Positions 28,024 to 36,826 of a stretch of DNA of 64,000 nucleotides are shown in pieces. Source of the DNA: Brevibacterium moorei (GTDB lineage: Bacteria > Actinomycetota > Actinomycetes > Actinomycetales > Brevibacteriaceae); contig NZ_JANIJX010000006.1 of the NCBI RefSeq assembly GCF_024580735.1, positions 1 to 64,000 on the forward strand, read 5' to 3'. The position numbers and the translations under genes were made by a program. Position 1 is the first letter of the stretch, and the number at the start of each line of letters is the position of its first letter. The notes beneath the pieces were generated by a model, which searched no databases, was not told the origin of the DNA, and saw only the letters and a program-made list of their open reading frames with translations.

Positions 28024-28796
28024 TTCGCATCCCCCTGCGCCGGTGCATCCTGTGCGGCCTCGTCGGTCAGCTGTCCCTGGCCGGTAGAGCCCCCGCCGGG
28101 CAGGGATTCGCGCATCCGGGCGAGTTCGGTCTCCACATCCGAGGCCGAGGACATGGCCTCGAGCTGGGATTCGATGTCATCGCGCGGCGCGCCGCCGACC
28201 GAATCGTCGAGCACGCCGGAGGCGATGAGTTCGTCCACGGCGCCGGCCCGGGCCTGCAGCTGCTGTGTCTTGTCCTCGGCGCGCTGGATCGCCATGCCCA
28301 CATCGCCGAATTCCTCGGAGATACCGGAGAAGGCCTCCCCGATCTGCGTCTGTGCCTGGGCCGCGGTGTAGTTGGCCTTGATGGTTTCCTTCTTCGTCCG
28401 GAAGGAATCGACCTTGGCCTGCAGGCGCTGGGAGGCCAGCGACAGCTTCTGCTCTTCGCCCACCAGCTGTTCGTGCTGGGCCCCCAGATCCGCGATCTGA
28501 GAATCCAGTCCCGACTTGCGGGTCAGGGCTTCGCGGGCCAGATCCTCGCGGCCCATCTCGAGTGCCTTCTGCGCCTGCCCCTGGAGCTTGGACTGCTGTG
28601 CCTGCAACTGGTTGATCTGCAGTTCCAGGCGCTTACGGCTGGTGGCCACATCGGCTACGCCACGGCGTACCTTCTGCAGCAGTTCGAGCTGCTTCTTATA
28701 CGAGTAGTCAAGGGTTTCATTGGGGTTCTCGGCCTTGTCGAGGACCTTGTCTGCCTTGGCCCCGAAGATCGTGCCGATCCGCTTGAAAATGCCCAT
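28020..28796 (-). CDS. pspA: Phage-shock protein A (PspA/IM30/Vipp1 family)
   Basis: A 258-residue, nearly all-helical coiled-coil ESCRT-III-like protein that polymerises on damaged membranes. Start MGIFKRIGTIFGAKADKVLDKAENP is the amphipathic anchor helix, and ELLQKVRRGVADVATSRKRLE begins the coiled coil. The last 60 residues are a Gly/Ser/Gln-rich actinobacterial tail. It heads the operon pspA-pspAA-htpX-pspAB. The specific activator seen in mycobacteria (ClgR/Rv2743c) is not adjacent. Confidence 0.93.
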   Translation of the reverse strand: MGIFKRIGTIFGAKADKVLDKAENPNETLDYSYKKQLELLQKVRRGVADVATSRKRLELQINQLQAQQSKLQGQAQKALEMGREDLAREALTRKSGLDSQIADLGAQHEQLVGEEQKLSLASQRLQAKVDSFRTKKETIKANYTAAQAQTQIGEAFSGISEEFGDVGMAIQRAEDKTQQLQARAGAVDELIASGVLDDSVGGAPRDDIESQLEAMSSASDVETELARMRESLPGGGSTGQGQLTDEAAQDAPAQGDAK

Positions 28797-28906
28797 GGGT
28801 GCGAGTCTCCTTTGGCGGGTGGACCGGCCGGGACGCGGAATTCCCGCACCCCGGCCGGAGTGCTTTGCTCAAGCCTACTGGCCCACCCTGGAAATTTCCC
28901 GCAGGA

Positions 28907-29197
28907 TCAGCCGGTGAACATCCGGGCGGTGGCCAGTTCGACCTCGGCGTATTGTCGCCCGGCCTGTTGCAGTGCCGCCTGAATGCGCTCGAGCGAACCG
29001 TGCACCTGTTTCTGCACCCCCTCCCACTCGTGTGCCAATTGTTGGAAATTCGCCGCCGCGCTGCCCTGCCAACAGTCGCCCAGGGCATTCAACTGCCGCA
29101 TCAGCGCATCCACCTGGCCGCCGAGGTTACCTGCCGTTGTGGCAGCGATCCCGGCCGCCGCGAGTACTCTGTCCGAATCGACCTGGAATGTCGACAT
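28907..29197 (-). CDS. WXG100-family (ESAT-6-like) protein
   Basis: A 96-residue helical hairpin protein with WQG (WxG) at the turn (GDCWQGSAAANFQQL), typical of substrates of the type VII (ESX/Ess) secretion system. AAGGAG lies 6 nt before the ATG at 29197. No FtsK/EccC ATPase or second WXG100 partner is nearby, so it is an orphan; the secretion machinery must be encoded elsewhere if it is exported. Confidence 0.87.
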   Translation of the reverse strand: MSTFQVDSDRVLAAAGIAATTAGNLGGQVDALMRQLNALGDCWQGSAAANFQQLAHEWEGVQKQVHGSLERIQAALQQAGRQYAEVELATARMFTG

Positions 29198-29294
29198 GAT
29201 CCGCTCCTTCCCCTTTGAGTCGTCCCGTGAAACGGGGCGGGCGGGTATCCCCACCGATTCCATCCTGTGGGCCGGCCGACGGGCGGACAAGACA

Positions 29295-29343
29295 CAGCGG
29301 CCCGCCTGTGGACAAGATCTGCCTGTCCACAGGCGGGCCGCTG
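29295..29343 (-). terminator. Terminator after the HtrA protease gene
   Basis: 20-bp perfect stem (arms 29295-29314 and 29324-29343) with a 9-nt loop. It lies 81 nt beyond the HtrA stop and upstream of the WXG100 gene, separating the two transcription units. Confidence 0.8.
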
Positions 29344-29423
29344 CACGGTTGTGCCGGCATCCACAGTCTGCGGCTCGGCGGTCGGGGCGGCTGCGGGCCG
29401 GCTGTGATCCGTGGCCGGTGTGC

Positions 29424-30680
29424 CTACTGCATCGCCAGCTTCACGGACACCTGCCGGGTGGAGTCGCCGCGGATCACCGTCAGCTCCATCGGCCGGTCGG
29501 TGCCGTGCGCGCGCACCAGGGCCTGCAGGGAGACGTTCGAGTTCACCGGGGTGCCGTCGGCCGCGATGATCGAGTCGCCCTTGCGCAGCCCGGCCTTGGC
29601 CGCGGGAGAGCCCCCCTGGACCGATTCGACATTGGCGGCACCTCTGCCGATCCCGCCCTGTTTGACCGTTCCGTTGACGATGGTCACGCCCAGGAAGGGA
29701 TGTTTGGCAGAACCCGTGGAGATGAGCTGATCGGCGATACTGGTCGCCTGGTTGATCGGCACGGCGAAGCCGATGCCGATCGAACCGCTCTGTCCGGACG
29801 ATCCCGCCCCGGCGTTCAGCGAGGCCGCCGCGGAATTCACCCCCACCACTCTGCCCGCTCCGTCGACCAGGGGCCCGCCGGAGTTGCCCGGGTTGATTGC
29901 GGCATCGGTCTGGATGGCGTTGGAGATGGTGGTCTCCGAATCCTGCGACCGGGACTGCGGGTCGTCGTTCTGGCTCGTGGCCACCGGGCGGTTGAGCGCT
30001 GAGACGATGCCGGTGGTCACGGTGTCGGCCAGACCCAGCGGGTTGCCCAGCGCCATCACCGGTTGGCCGACCTTGAGGGAACCGGAATCCCCGACATTCA
30101 AGGGCGCGATGTCTTTGGGCTTGTCGGCGATGGCGAGCACGGCGATATCGGTCAATGGATCGCGGCCCACGATCTTGGCTCCGACCGTGTCCCCATTGGT
30201 GAAGACGACCTGGACTTCGCCACCGGGGCCGGCCGCGTCTGCGACGACGTGGTTGTTGGTGATGACGTGGCCGCCGTCCTTGTAGACGAAGCCGGAGCCC
30301 AGCCCGGAGAGCTGGCCGTTCTTGCCGACCTGGATGGCGACGACGGATTTGGAGGCGTCCTGGGAGATCTTCGTCCAGTTGGGTGTCTCCACGGTTGCCG
30401 ACTGGCTCTCGGCCGTGTTGTCGGTGGTGAGCTTGTCGATGCCCACTGCACCGGCTCCGCCGACCACGGCGCCCAACACCGCTGCGGCCGCGGCGATTCC
30501 CAGGACCGCGCCCCAGCCCGGCCCACGGCGCGGCTTGCGCGGGGACGTCGGCGGCATGCTCGGCGGCGACGAGGGGGGCGGTGGCACCTGTGCGGGCGGC
30601 TGCCCGCCGTAGGGCTGGGAGCCGTAGGCGTATCCGCCCTGCCAGTCCTGGCCGTCGCCTCCGAAGTATTGCTGGCTCAT
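29424..30680 (-). CDS. HtrA/DegP-type serine protease with PDZ domain (PepD-like)
   Basis: A 418-residue membrane-tethered protease. A 50-residue Gly/Pro/Gln-rich cytoplasmic tail precedes one membrane helix (about 52-80), then a trypsin-like domain. The catalytic triad is His in VITNNHVV, Asp in DPLTDIAVLA and Ser in INPGNSGGPLV. One PDZ domain closes the protein (GGSPAAKAGLRKGDSIIAADG). It probably degrades or refolds misfolded exported proteins. Its ATG overlaps the histidine kinase stop by 4 nt, and the gene order regulator, kinase, HtrA equals mycobacterial mprA-mprB-pepD. Confidence 0.93.
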   Translation of the reverse strand: MSQQYFGGDGQDWQGGYAYGSQPYGGQPPAQVPPPPSSPPSMPPTSPRKPRRGPGWGAVLGIAAAAAVLGAVVGGAGAVGIDKLTTDNTAESQSATVETPNWTKISQDASKSVVAIQVGKNGQLSGLGSGFVYKDGGHVITNNHVVADAAGPGGEVQVVFTNGDTVGAKIVGRDPLTDIAVLAIADKPKDIAPLNVGDSGSLKVGQPVMALGNPLGLADTVTTGIVSALNRPVATSQNDDPQSRSQDSETTISNAIQTDAAINPGNSGGPLVDGAGRVVGVNSAAASLNAGAGSSGQSGSIGIGFAVPINQATSIADQLISTGSAKHPFLGVTIVNGTVKQGGIGRGAANVESVQGGSPAAKAGLRKGDSIIAADGTPVNSNVSLQALVRAHGTDRPMELTVIRGDSTRQVSVKLAMQ

Positions 30681-32404
30681 GCCTCGTCCTTTCTCATGGT
30701 GTCGTGTCCGCCGCCCACCGGCAGGTCGACGCGGAAGGTGGCGCCGCCGCCCGGGGTGTCGAGCACCGAGATCCGGCCCCGGTGGTTCTCCACGATCGCC
30801 TTGACGATCGACAGGCCCAATCCCGACCCTCCGGTGTCACGGGTGCGTGAGGCGTCCACCCGGTAGAAGCGCTCGAAGATCTTCTTGGCGTCCTCCCGGC
30901 TGATTCCCTCGCCATGGTCGCGGATCTCCAGCCGGGCCCAGCCGGCTGGGATCTGTGCGGCCTGGGCGGCTCCTCCGGCCGGTCGCTGATCGCCGGTGCC
31001 CTGCTTGCCCGTATTCTGCCGAGAGCCCCACTTGCCCAAAATGGCGGTGTTCTTCGAGCCCTGCTTGGGGGCCTTCGGCTTGGCGGTGGGCCGGGGCGGA
31101 GCCTGGACGGCGGGCGCGCCGGCCCCGCCCTGGGGTCCGGCGGACCCTGGGCGCGGCCCGGATCCACCCGCCGGCCCCCGGTCCGTGGGATCGAGGGTGC
31201 CGATGGCGAATTCGATGGCGGTTCCGCCGGGGGTGTGCCGGACGGCGTTGGCGGCCAGATTGACGATGACCTGCCGCAGTTTGGCCTCATCGCCGAGCAC
31301 CGGCGGGATCGGCTGGGCATCACCGCCGTCGAGGCCGATGAAGCTGATATCGCGGTCCGGCGCCTGGGCCACGGCGTCCGCTGCGGCGTCCTGCATGATC
31401 CGACCCACGTCGACGGGGCCGGTCTCCTGCGGCCGGTGTTCGTCCAGCCTGGCCAGTGCGACCAGGTCCTCGACCAGTACGCCCATCCGCTTGGCCTCGG
31501 ATTCGATGCGCTCCATGGCCATTCCGACCTGTTCGTCCGTGCGCAGTGCACCCTGTCGGTACAGTTCGGCATAGCCGCGGATGGTCACCAGCGGGGTTCG
31601 CAGTTCGTGTGAGGCGTCGGAGACGAACTGGCGCATCTTCTTCTCGGACTGGGTTCTGCCGTCGAATGAGGTCTCGATCTGGCCCAGCATCGTGTTCAGC
31701 GATTTGGACAGTCGGCCCAGCTCCGTACCGGGTGGATACTCCGTGACGCGCTGGGTGAGGTCTCCTGCGGCGATCCGACCGGCGGTGGTCTCGATGTCCT
31801 TGAGTGGCCTGAACGTGTTGGTGATGGCGAAGTACCCCACCCCGGCCACGATCGCCATGGCCAACAGGCCTATGCCCAGACTGGAGTTGCGTGCATAGGT
31901 GGTGATCTGGTCGACGTCACGGTCGAAGGGGATCGCCACCGCCACGTTGAAATCGGTTTTGTTCACCCCCAGGGCCACAACGCGCCACTGCCCCCTGCTG
32001 CCGTTGACGGTGAAGGGACGCCCGCCCTGCGACTCGACGGTCTTGTCGTCGACGGCCGGCAGGCTGGGCACATTGTCGCTGTCCGGGCCGACCGGTTTGA
32101 ATGCCCGCTGCCCCCGTGCATCGTAGAACTGCACATAGTAGTTCGCCGGCAGCAGCTTGCGCAGCGAGTCGGCCGTGACCCCGTTCTGCGAATCCGCGGC
32201 GGCCAACGGGGGATTGGCGAAGACCTCGTTGGCCGCCTGCTGGGCCAGAGCCTGGGCGGCTGACTGCAGGCGGTCGTCCGTGCGACTGATGAGGCTGCCG
32301 CGCAGGTTCTCCAGAACCCATGCGCTGGTGCCAGTGAGCACCAACAGCAGCAGCGCCATCATGATCGTCAGGAGCTTGGCCGTGAGCGACCAGTCCTCCC
32401 ACAC
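30677..32404 (-). CDS. Two-component sensor histidine kinase (MprB-like)
   Basis: A 575-residue kinase: membrane helix 10-30, extracellular sensor 35-175, second helix 176-196, HAMP about 195-250, HisKA with the phosphorylated His266 in SDASHELRTPL, then HATPase_c. The ATPase domain carries an about 80-residue Pro/Gly/Lys-rich insertion (405-487) between the N-box (VNLAANAVRHTPGG) and the G1 box (DHGEGI); G2 is GGSGLGLSIV. The start is uncertain: the GTG at 32404 has no binding site, and no good start lies upstream before the response regulator stop. It is expected to act with the upstream response regulator and to control the coupled HtrA gene. Confidence 0.9.
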   Translation of the reverse strand: MWEDWSLTAKLLTIMMALLLLVLTGTSAWVLENLRGSLISRTDDRLQSAAQALAQQAANEVFANPPLAAADSQNGVTADSLRKLLPANYYVQFYDARGQRAFKPVGPDSDNVPSLPAVDDKTVESQGGRPFTVNGSRGQWRVVALGVNKTDFNVAVAIPFDRDVDQITTYARNSSLGIGLLAMAIVAGVGYFAITNTFRPLKDIETTAGRIAAGDLTQRVTEYPPGTELGRLSKSLNTMLGQIETSFDGRTQSEKKMRQFVSDASHELRTPLVTIRGYAELYRQGALRTDEQVGMAMERIESEAKRMGVLVEDLVALARLDEHRPQETGPVDVGRIMQDAAADAVAQAPDRDISFIGLDGGDAQPIPPVLGDEAKLRQVIVNLAANAVRHTPGGTAIEFAIGTLDPTDRGPAGGSGPRPGSAGPQGGAGAPAVQAPPRPTAKPKAPKQGSKNTAILGKWGSRQNTGKQGTGDQRPAGGAAQAAQIPAGWARLEIRDHGEGISREDAKKIFERFYRVDASRTRDTGGSGLGLSIVKAIVENHRGRISVLDTPGGGATFRVDLPVGGGHDTMRKDEA

Positions 32405-32464
32405 GACGGATCTGCGGCCGCGTGTCTGTCTGACCGGAGAAGAGATGATGGGCCCCGCTCTTCG

Positions 32465-33220
32465 TTACTTGTCGGTGGTGCGCAGCATGTAACCCACGCC
32501 GCGTTTGGTCTGGATCATCGGCGTCCACGTCAGGTCGAGCGGATTGCCCGCCTCATCGGTGGCCGGTGCGGTGTCGACCTTGCGGCGCAGATAGGAGATG
32601 TACGATTCGACGATGCCGGTGTCACCGCCGAAGTCGTATTCCCATACGTGGTCGAGGATCTGCGACTTCGACAGCACCCGGTTGGCGTTGAGCATGAGGT
32701 AGCGCAGGAGCTTGAATTCGGTGGGGGAGAGGTCGATGAGGATCCCCGCCCGGCGGACCTCGTGCGTGTCGTCGTCGAGTTCCAGTTCGCCCACCGTGAT
32801 GACGGCCGACTCCTCTTCCTCGATCGAATGGGTTCGGCGCAGCACCGCGCGGATGCGGGCGACGACTTCCTCGAGGCTGAAGGGCTTGGTGACGTAGTCG
32901 TCGCCGCCGACGGTCAGGCCGGTGATCTTATCGGAGGTGTCGTCACGGGCGGTCAGGAAGACCACGGGGATGTGGCGGCCGGCCTGGCGCAGGCGGCGGG
33001 TGACGGTGAAGCCGTCCATATCGGGCAGCATCACGTCGAGGACCAACAGGTCCGGTTCGGTGGTTTCGGCCAGCCGCAGGGCCTCGGCGCCGTTGGCGGC
33101 GGATTCGACTTCGAATCCTGCGAAGCGCAGGCTGGTGGACAGGAGTTCGCGGATATTGGGTTCGTCGTCGACGACCAGCAGGGTCGCCTCGGGTACCTGG
33201 GGGTCTGTTGAGGTGCTCAT
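32465..33220 (-). CDS. OmpR-family response regulator (MprA-like)
   Basis: A 251-residue regulator. The receiver domain (15-130) has the acidic pair DDE, phospho-acceptor Asp in LLVLDVMLPDMDG, Thr in FLTARDD and Lys in YVTKPFS. The C-terminal winged helix (about 145-250) contains LSPTEFKLLRYLMLN and YISYLRRKVD. It is partner of the downstream histidine kinase; envelope stress is the likely signal by analogy with MprAB. Confidence 0.94.
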   Translation of the reverse strand: MSTSTDPQVPEATLLVVDDEPNIRELLSTSLRFAGFEVESAANGAEALRLAETTEPDLLVLDVMLPDMDGFTVTRRLRQAGRHIPVVFLTARDDTSDKITGLTVGGDDYVTKPFSLEEVVARIRAVLRRTHSIEEEESAVITVGELELDDDTHEVRRAGILIDLSPTEFKLLRYLMLNANRVLSKSQILDHVWEYDFGGDTGIVESYISYLRRKVDTAPATDEAGNPLDLTWTPMIQTKRGVGYMLRTTDK

Positions 33221-33338
33221 GCCTCCATGGTGCTCCCTTAGTCTGGAAGTCCCCTGAATGTGATTGTGATCTAAATCATATTATCCGGGCGGTGTTTCCG
33301 CGGCGAGCGCCGGTCCCGCCGCGGTCACCGGCCGTGGC

Positions 33339-33941
33339 CTACTTCCAGGCCCAGGTGTTCAGAATCGACTCGGACAGTTCCGCGCGTTGCTCGGCGGAGA
33401 AGCCGGTGGGGGTGGAGATCGTGAGGATATGGGCCTTGTCGCCGTGGACCAGGTAGAACTGATCGGCGGCGTACTCGATTCCGGAGACATCCATATTCGC
33501 GGAGATGTGGGCGACCTGCTCACCTGCCACGGTGGCGCGCTCGCCGACCTTGACGTCCTTGCCGCCGCCGGCCTGCAGCTGGCCGGGGGCCTGGGACTCG
33601 ACGTCGTCGGCGGTCAGCTTGGACATTCCGCCGGTGGAGTTGATGTTGAGGTTCGACGCGAAGCCGTCGGTCTTCTTCGAGTCGGCGAAGGCGATATCCG
33701 CATTCGCGTTCTTGGCCTTCTTCCAGCCCTTGGGCACGTTGAAGCTGTATTCGGAGCCCTGGTACTTCTCGCCCTCGGCCGTGGCGCCGCCCTGGTCGCC
33801 GGCCTGCTGCGAGGCCGCGCCCGCGGGAGCCTGCGAGGCCGCCTGCTCGGCGGGCTTGTCGTCGGTGCCCCCGCATGCGCTGAGCAGGAGGGTGGCCGAG
33901 GCCAGCAGTGCCGATACCGTTGTCAGTTTCGAATGTCTCAT
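33339..33941 (-). CDS. Lipoprotein of unknown function
   Basis: A 200-residue lipoprotein. The signal peptide MRHSKLTTVSALLASATLLLSACGG has the lipobox LSAC, with lipidated Cys at about 23. A Gln/Ala-rich linker is followed by a compact domain (YQGSEYSFNVPKGWKKAKNAN, later QVAHISANMDVSGIEYAAD) of the PsbP/DUF1795-like type that often occurs in actinobacterial lipoproteins. Start at 33941 is chosen because the signal peptide begins there. The promoter may be a TACCGT -10 box eight bases upstream. It is the last minus-strand gene before the divergent EamA gene. Confidence 0.82.
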   Translation of the reverse strand: MRHSKLTTVSALLASATLLLSACGGTDDKPAEQAASQAPAGAASQQAGDQGGATAEGEKYQGSEYSFNVPKGWKKAKNANADIAFADSKKTDGFASNLNINSTGGMSKLTADDVESQAPGQLQAGGGKDVKVGERATVAGEQVAHISANMDVSGIEYAADQFYLVHGDKAHILTISTPTGFSAEQRAELSESILNTWAWK

Positions 33942-34152
33942 GACAATCGACGGTAGCAACGGGCGGCGTACGGCGGCAATGCGGGAACCGCGTGATATAC
34001 GGGCGCGCCGGAGGCGAGAGGTTACTCACACCGCGGGGGATTCCCCGCCCCGGGGATTGCCCGTGCCACGGCGGCGGGACTTCAATGGAGGTGACCCCTC
34101 CGGCGCCGGTACGACACCGCGTCCATCCTCCTCGTGAAAAGGCCCGCACTCC

Positions 34153-35139
34153 ATGAAACACGGCTTCGCCACTGGCGTGGTCCTGACCCTGTTGTCGAAC
34201 CTGTGCTTCGCCTTGGCCGGGCCGATCGCCAAGGCCATGTACGCCACGGGATGGACGCCCGGCCCCGTGGTGTTCCTGCGGTTGGCAGGCTGTGCCGCGG
34301 TGCTGGCGGTCCCCACCCTGGTGGCCATGCACTCCCGCTGGCACCTGCTGGGCCGTTACTGGAAGGACGTCGTGTCCTACGGGGTCATCTCGATGGCCGG
34401 GGTTCAACTGCTGTTCTTCCTGGCCGTCGAACGCATGCAGGTGTCCATCGCACTGCTGTTGGAGATGACGGCGCCCCTGCTCATCGTGTTCTGGCTGTGG
34501 ATTCGCACAGGGGTGCGGCCGGCGGTGCCGACCCTGGTCGGCATGGTCTGTGCGGTGGCCGGCCTGCTGGTGGTGCTCGACCCGCGCGGCGCCGATCTGA
34601 ACCTGGTCGGTGTGCTGTTCGCCCTTGGCGCGGCCTGCTGCCTGGCCAGCTTCTTCATGGTCTCGGCCAAATCCGATAATCCGATCCCGCCGATTCCGCT
34701 GCTGGGCCTGGGCATGTTCACCGGTGCTCTGCTGGTCCTGGTGGTGTGCCTGAGCAGGGTGATCGACGTGGACTACACGACGGCGCCCGTGCACGCGGCG
34801 GGTTATGCAGTTCCCTGGTGGCTGGCGATGGCGGCGATCGTCGGGCTGACGGTGGGTGCCTACGCCTTCGGCGTGTGGGGCCTGCGCTACGTCGGCGCGA
34901 GCCTGGGCGCCTTCATCAACCTCCTCGAGGTCCCGATCTCCGTGCTGGCCTCCTGGTGGCTGCTGCGTGAACTGCCGCACGCCATCCAGGGCCTCGGGGG
35001 AGTGCTGATCCTGGCCGGGGTCGTGTTCATCAAGGTCGGCGAGAACCGGCAGGCCCGCCGGGCGCGCATCGTCGACCTCGGCGATGTCGAGGCGCCGGCC
35101 GCGGTCCGTGCCCCCGCCGAGCACCCTGCCCACCGCTGA
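34153..35139 (+). CDS. EamA-family (DMT) transporter
   Basis: A 328-residue, 10-helix drug/metabolite transporter made of two EamA repeats, the first starting LTLLSNLCFALAGPIAKAMYATG and the second GALFALGAACCLASFF (near GVLFALGAACCLASFF). Such proteins export or import small metabolites and amino acids. A 30-residue charged tail follows the last helix. Only a weak AAAAGG lies about 10 nt before the ATG. The 34-193 nt upstream gap shows no further gene. Confidence 0.87.
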   Translation: MKHGFATGVVLTLLSNLCFALAGPIAKAMYATGWTPGPVVFLRLAGCAAVLAVPTLVAMHSRWHLLGRYWKDVVSYGVISMAGVQLLFFLAVERMQVSIALLLEMTAPLLIVFWLWIRTGVRPAVPTLVGMVCAVAGLLVVLDPRGADLNLVGVLFALGAACCLASFFMVSAKSDNPIPPIPLLGLGMFTGALLVLVVCLSRVIDVDYTTAPVHAAGYAVPWWLAMAAIVGLTVGAYAFGVWGLRYVGASLGAFINLLEVPISVLASWWLLRELPHAIQGLGGVLILAGVVFIKVGENRQARRARIVDLGDVEAPAAVRAPAEHPAHR

Positions 35140-35188
35140 GCAGACCCGCGGACCGGCCACAGCGGCCGGGCCCGCGGACCGGCCGGAG

Positions 35189-36826
35189 TCAGCGCAGATT
35201 GTCGATCGTGTAGAGATAGCCCTGTTCGGTCAAGAACCGGCGGCGGTGTTCGGCGAAGTGCTCGTCCACGGTGTCCGAGGTGACCACCGTGTAGAAGGTC
35301 GCCGCCGAGCGGTCGGCTTTGGGGCGCAGGATCCGGCCGAGTCGCTGGGCCTCCTCCTGCCGGGACCCGAAGGATCCGGACACCTGGATGGCGACCGAGG
35401 CGCTCGGCAGGTCCACGGAGAAGTTCGCCACCTTGCTGACCACCAGGACGGTCAGCTCGCCCGACCTGAAATCGGCGTACAGCCGCTCGCGTTCGCCCTC
35501 CGGGGTCCGCCCGGTGAGCACCGGGGCGTCCAGTGCCCGCCCCAGCTCCTCCAGCTGGTCCAGATACTGCCCGATGACCAGGATCTGACTGCCGGCGTGG
35601 CGCTTGACCAGGGAGGTGACCGCTTCGATCTTCGACTCCGAGGTCGCCGCCAGCCGGTAGCGGTCCTCGCCGTCGGCCCTGGCATAGGTCGCGCGCATGT
35701 CCCGCGGCAGCCGGACCCGCACCTCGTGGCAGGAGGCGGTGGCGATGAAGCCCGCCGCCTCGATCTCCTTCCACGGGGCCTCGAACTGTTTGGGTCCGAT
35801 CAGGCTGAAGACCTCGTCCTCGCGACCGTCCTCGCGCACCAGGGTGGCGGTCAGGCCCAGTCGACGGCGCGCCTGCAGGCTGGCCGTGAGCCGGAAGACC
35901 GGCGCCGGCAGCAGGTGGACCTCGTCGTAGATGACCAGGCCCCAGTCGCGCGCGTCGAGCAGTTCCAAATGCAGATAGGAGCCGCCCCGCCGGGTCGTGA
36001 GCACCTGGTAGGTGGCGATCGTGACCGGACGGATCTCCTTGACCGCGCCGGAGTATTCGCCGATCTCGTCCTCGCTCAGGCTGGTGCGCCGCAACAGTTC
36101 GGCCTTCCACTGCTTGGCGGAAACCGAATTCGTCACGAGGATCAGGGTGGTCGTATTGACCCGGGCCATGGTCGCGGCCCCCACGATCGTCTTGCCGGCT
36201 CCACAGGGCAGCACCACGACACCGGACTCCCCGGCCAGGAAGGAGGTGACGGCCCGCTCCTGGTAATCGCGCAGGTGCCAGTCGCCGGAGTGGGCGTCAT
36301 CGGACAGCCCGATGCTGTGGGCCTCACCGTCGACGTAGCCGGCGCGGTCGGCCACCGGATGCCCCAGCTTGAGCAGCCGGTGCTTGAGTTCGCCGCGTTC
36401 CGAGGGGAACACCGTCGCGGCGCCCTCGTCGATCCGTTTGCCCAGTACGCCCTGCATATCGGGATGGTCCACCAGGCGTCCCAGCAGTGCCGGGTCGGTG
36501 CTGGTCAGGGTCAGGCCGTGCACGGGCGACTGGATGAGCACCAGCACGCCGAAGCGCTCCATCGTCGTGACGATCTCCAGGAGGAGTTCGTGCGGCACCG
36601 GGTACTTCGCATAGCGCAGCAGGGTGTCGATGACGGACTCGGCGTCATGGCCCGAGGCCCGCGCATTCCACAGGCCCAGCTGGGTGATCTCGTAGGTGTG
36701 CACGTGCTCCGGGGTCTTCGTCAGCTGCGCGAAGGGCGCGATCGAGATCGCAGCCTCCGTGGCCAGCCGGTGGCCGGCCTCCAACAGCAGTGTGCGGTCG
36801 GACTGGACGATGAGCGGGCCGTTCAC
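35189..36826 (-). CDS. XPB/Ssl2-like DNA repair helicase
   Basis: A 545-residue superfamily 2 helicase of the bacterial XPB type. The N-terminal damage-recognition-like domain covers 1-180; motif I is LPCGAGKTIV, motif II DEVH (VIYDEVHLLP), motif III LGLTATL, and motif VI EEAQRLGRILRPK. Bacterial XPB unwinds DNA 3' to 5' and may serve repair. The GTG start at 36826 overlaps the stop of the upstream helicase-associated gene by 4 nt. The codons upstream in the same frame (to 38302) are a shadow of that gene and do not belong to XPB. Confidence 0.93.
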   Translation of the reverse strand: MNGPLIVQSDRTLLLEAGHRLATEAAISIAPFAQLTKTPEHVHTYEITQLGLWNARASGHDAESVIDTLLRYAKYPVPHELLLEIVTTMERFGVLVLIQSPVHGLTLTSTDPALLGRLVDHPDMQGVLGKRIDEGAATVFPSERGELKHRLLKLGHPVADRAGYVDGEAHSIGLSDDAHSGDWHLRDYQERAVTSFLAGESGVVVLPCGAGKTIVGAATMARVNTTTLILVTNSVSAKQWKAELLRRTSLSEDEIGEYSGAVKEIRPVTIATYQVLTTRRGGSYLHLELLDARDWGLVIYDEVHLLPAPVFRLTASLQARRRLGLTATLVREDGREDEVFSLIGPKQFEAPWKEIEAAGFIATASCHEVRVRLPRDMRATYARADGEDRYRLAATSESKIEAVTSLVKRHAGSQILVIGQYLDQLEELGRALDAPVLTGRTPEGERERLYADFRSGELTVLVVSKVANFSVDLPSASVAIQVSGSFGSRQEEAQRLGRILRPKADRSAATFYTVVTSDTVDEHFAEHRRRFLTEQGYLYTIDNLR

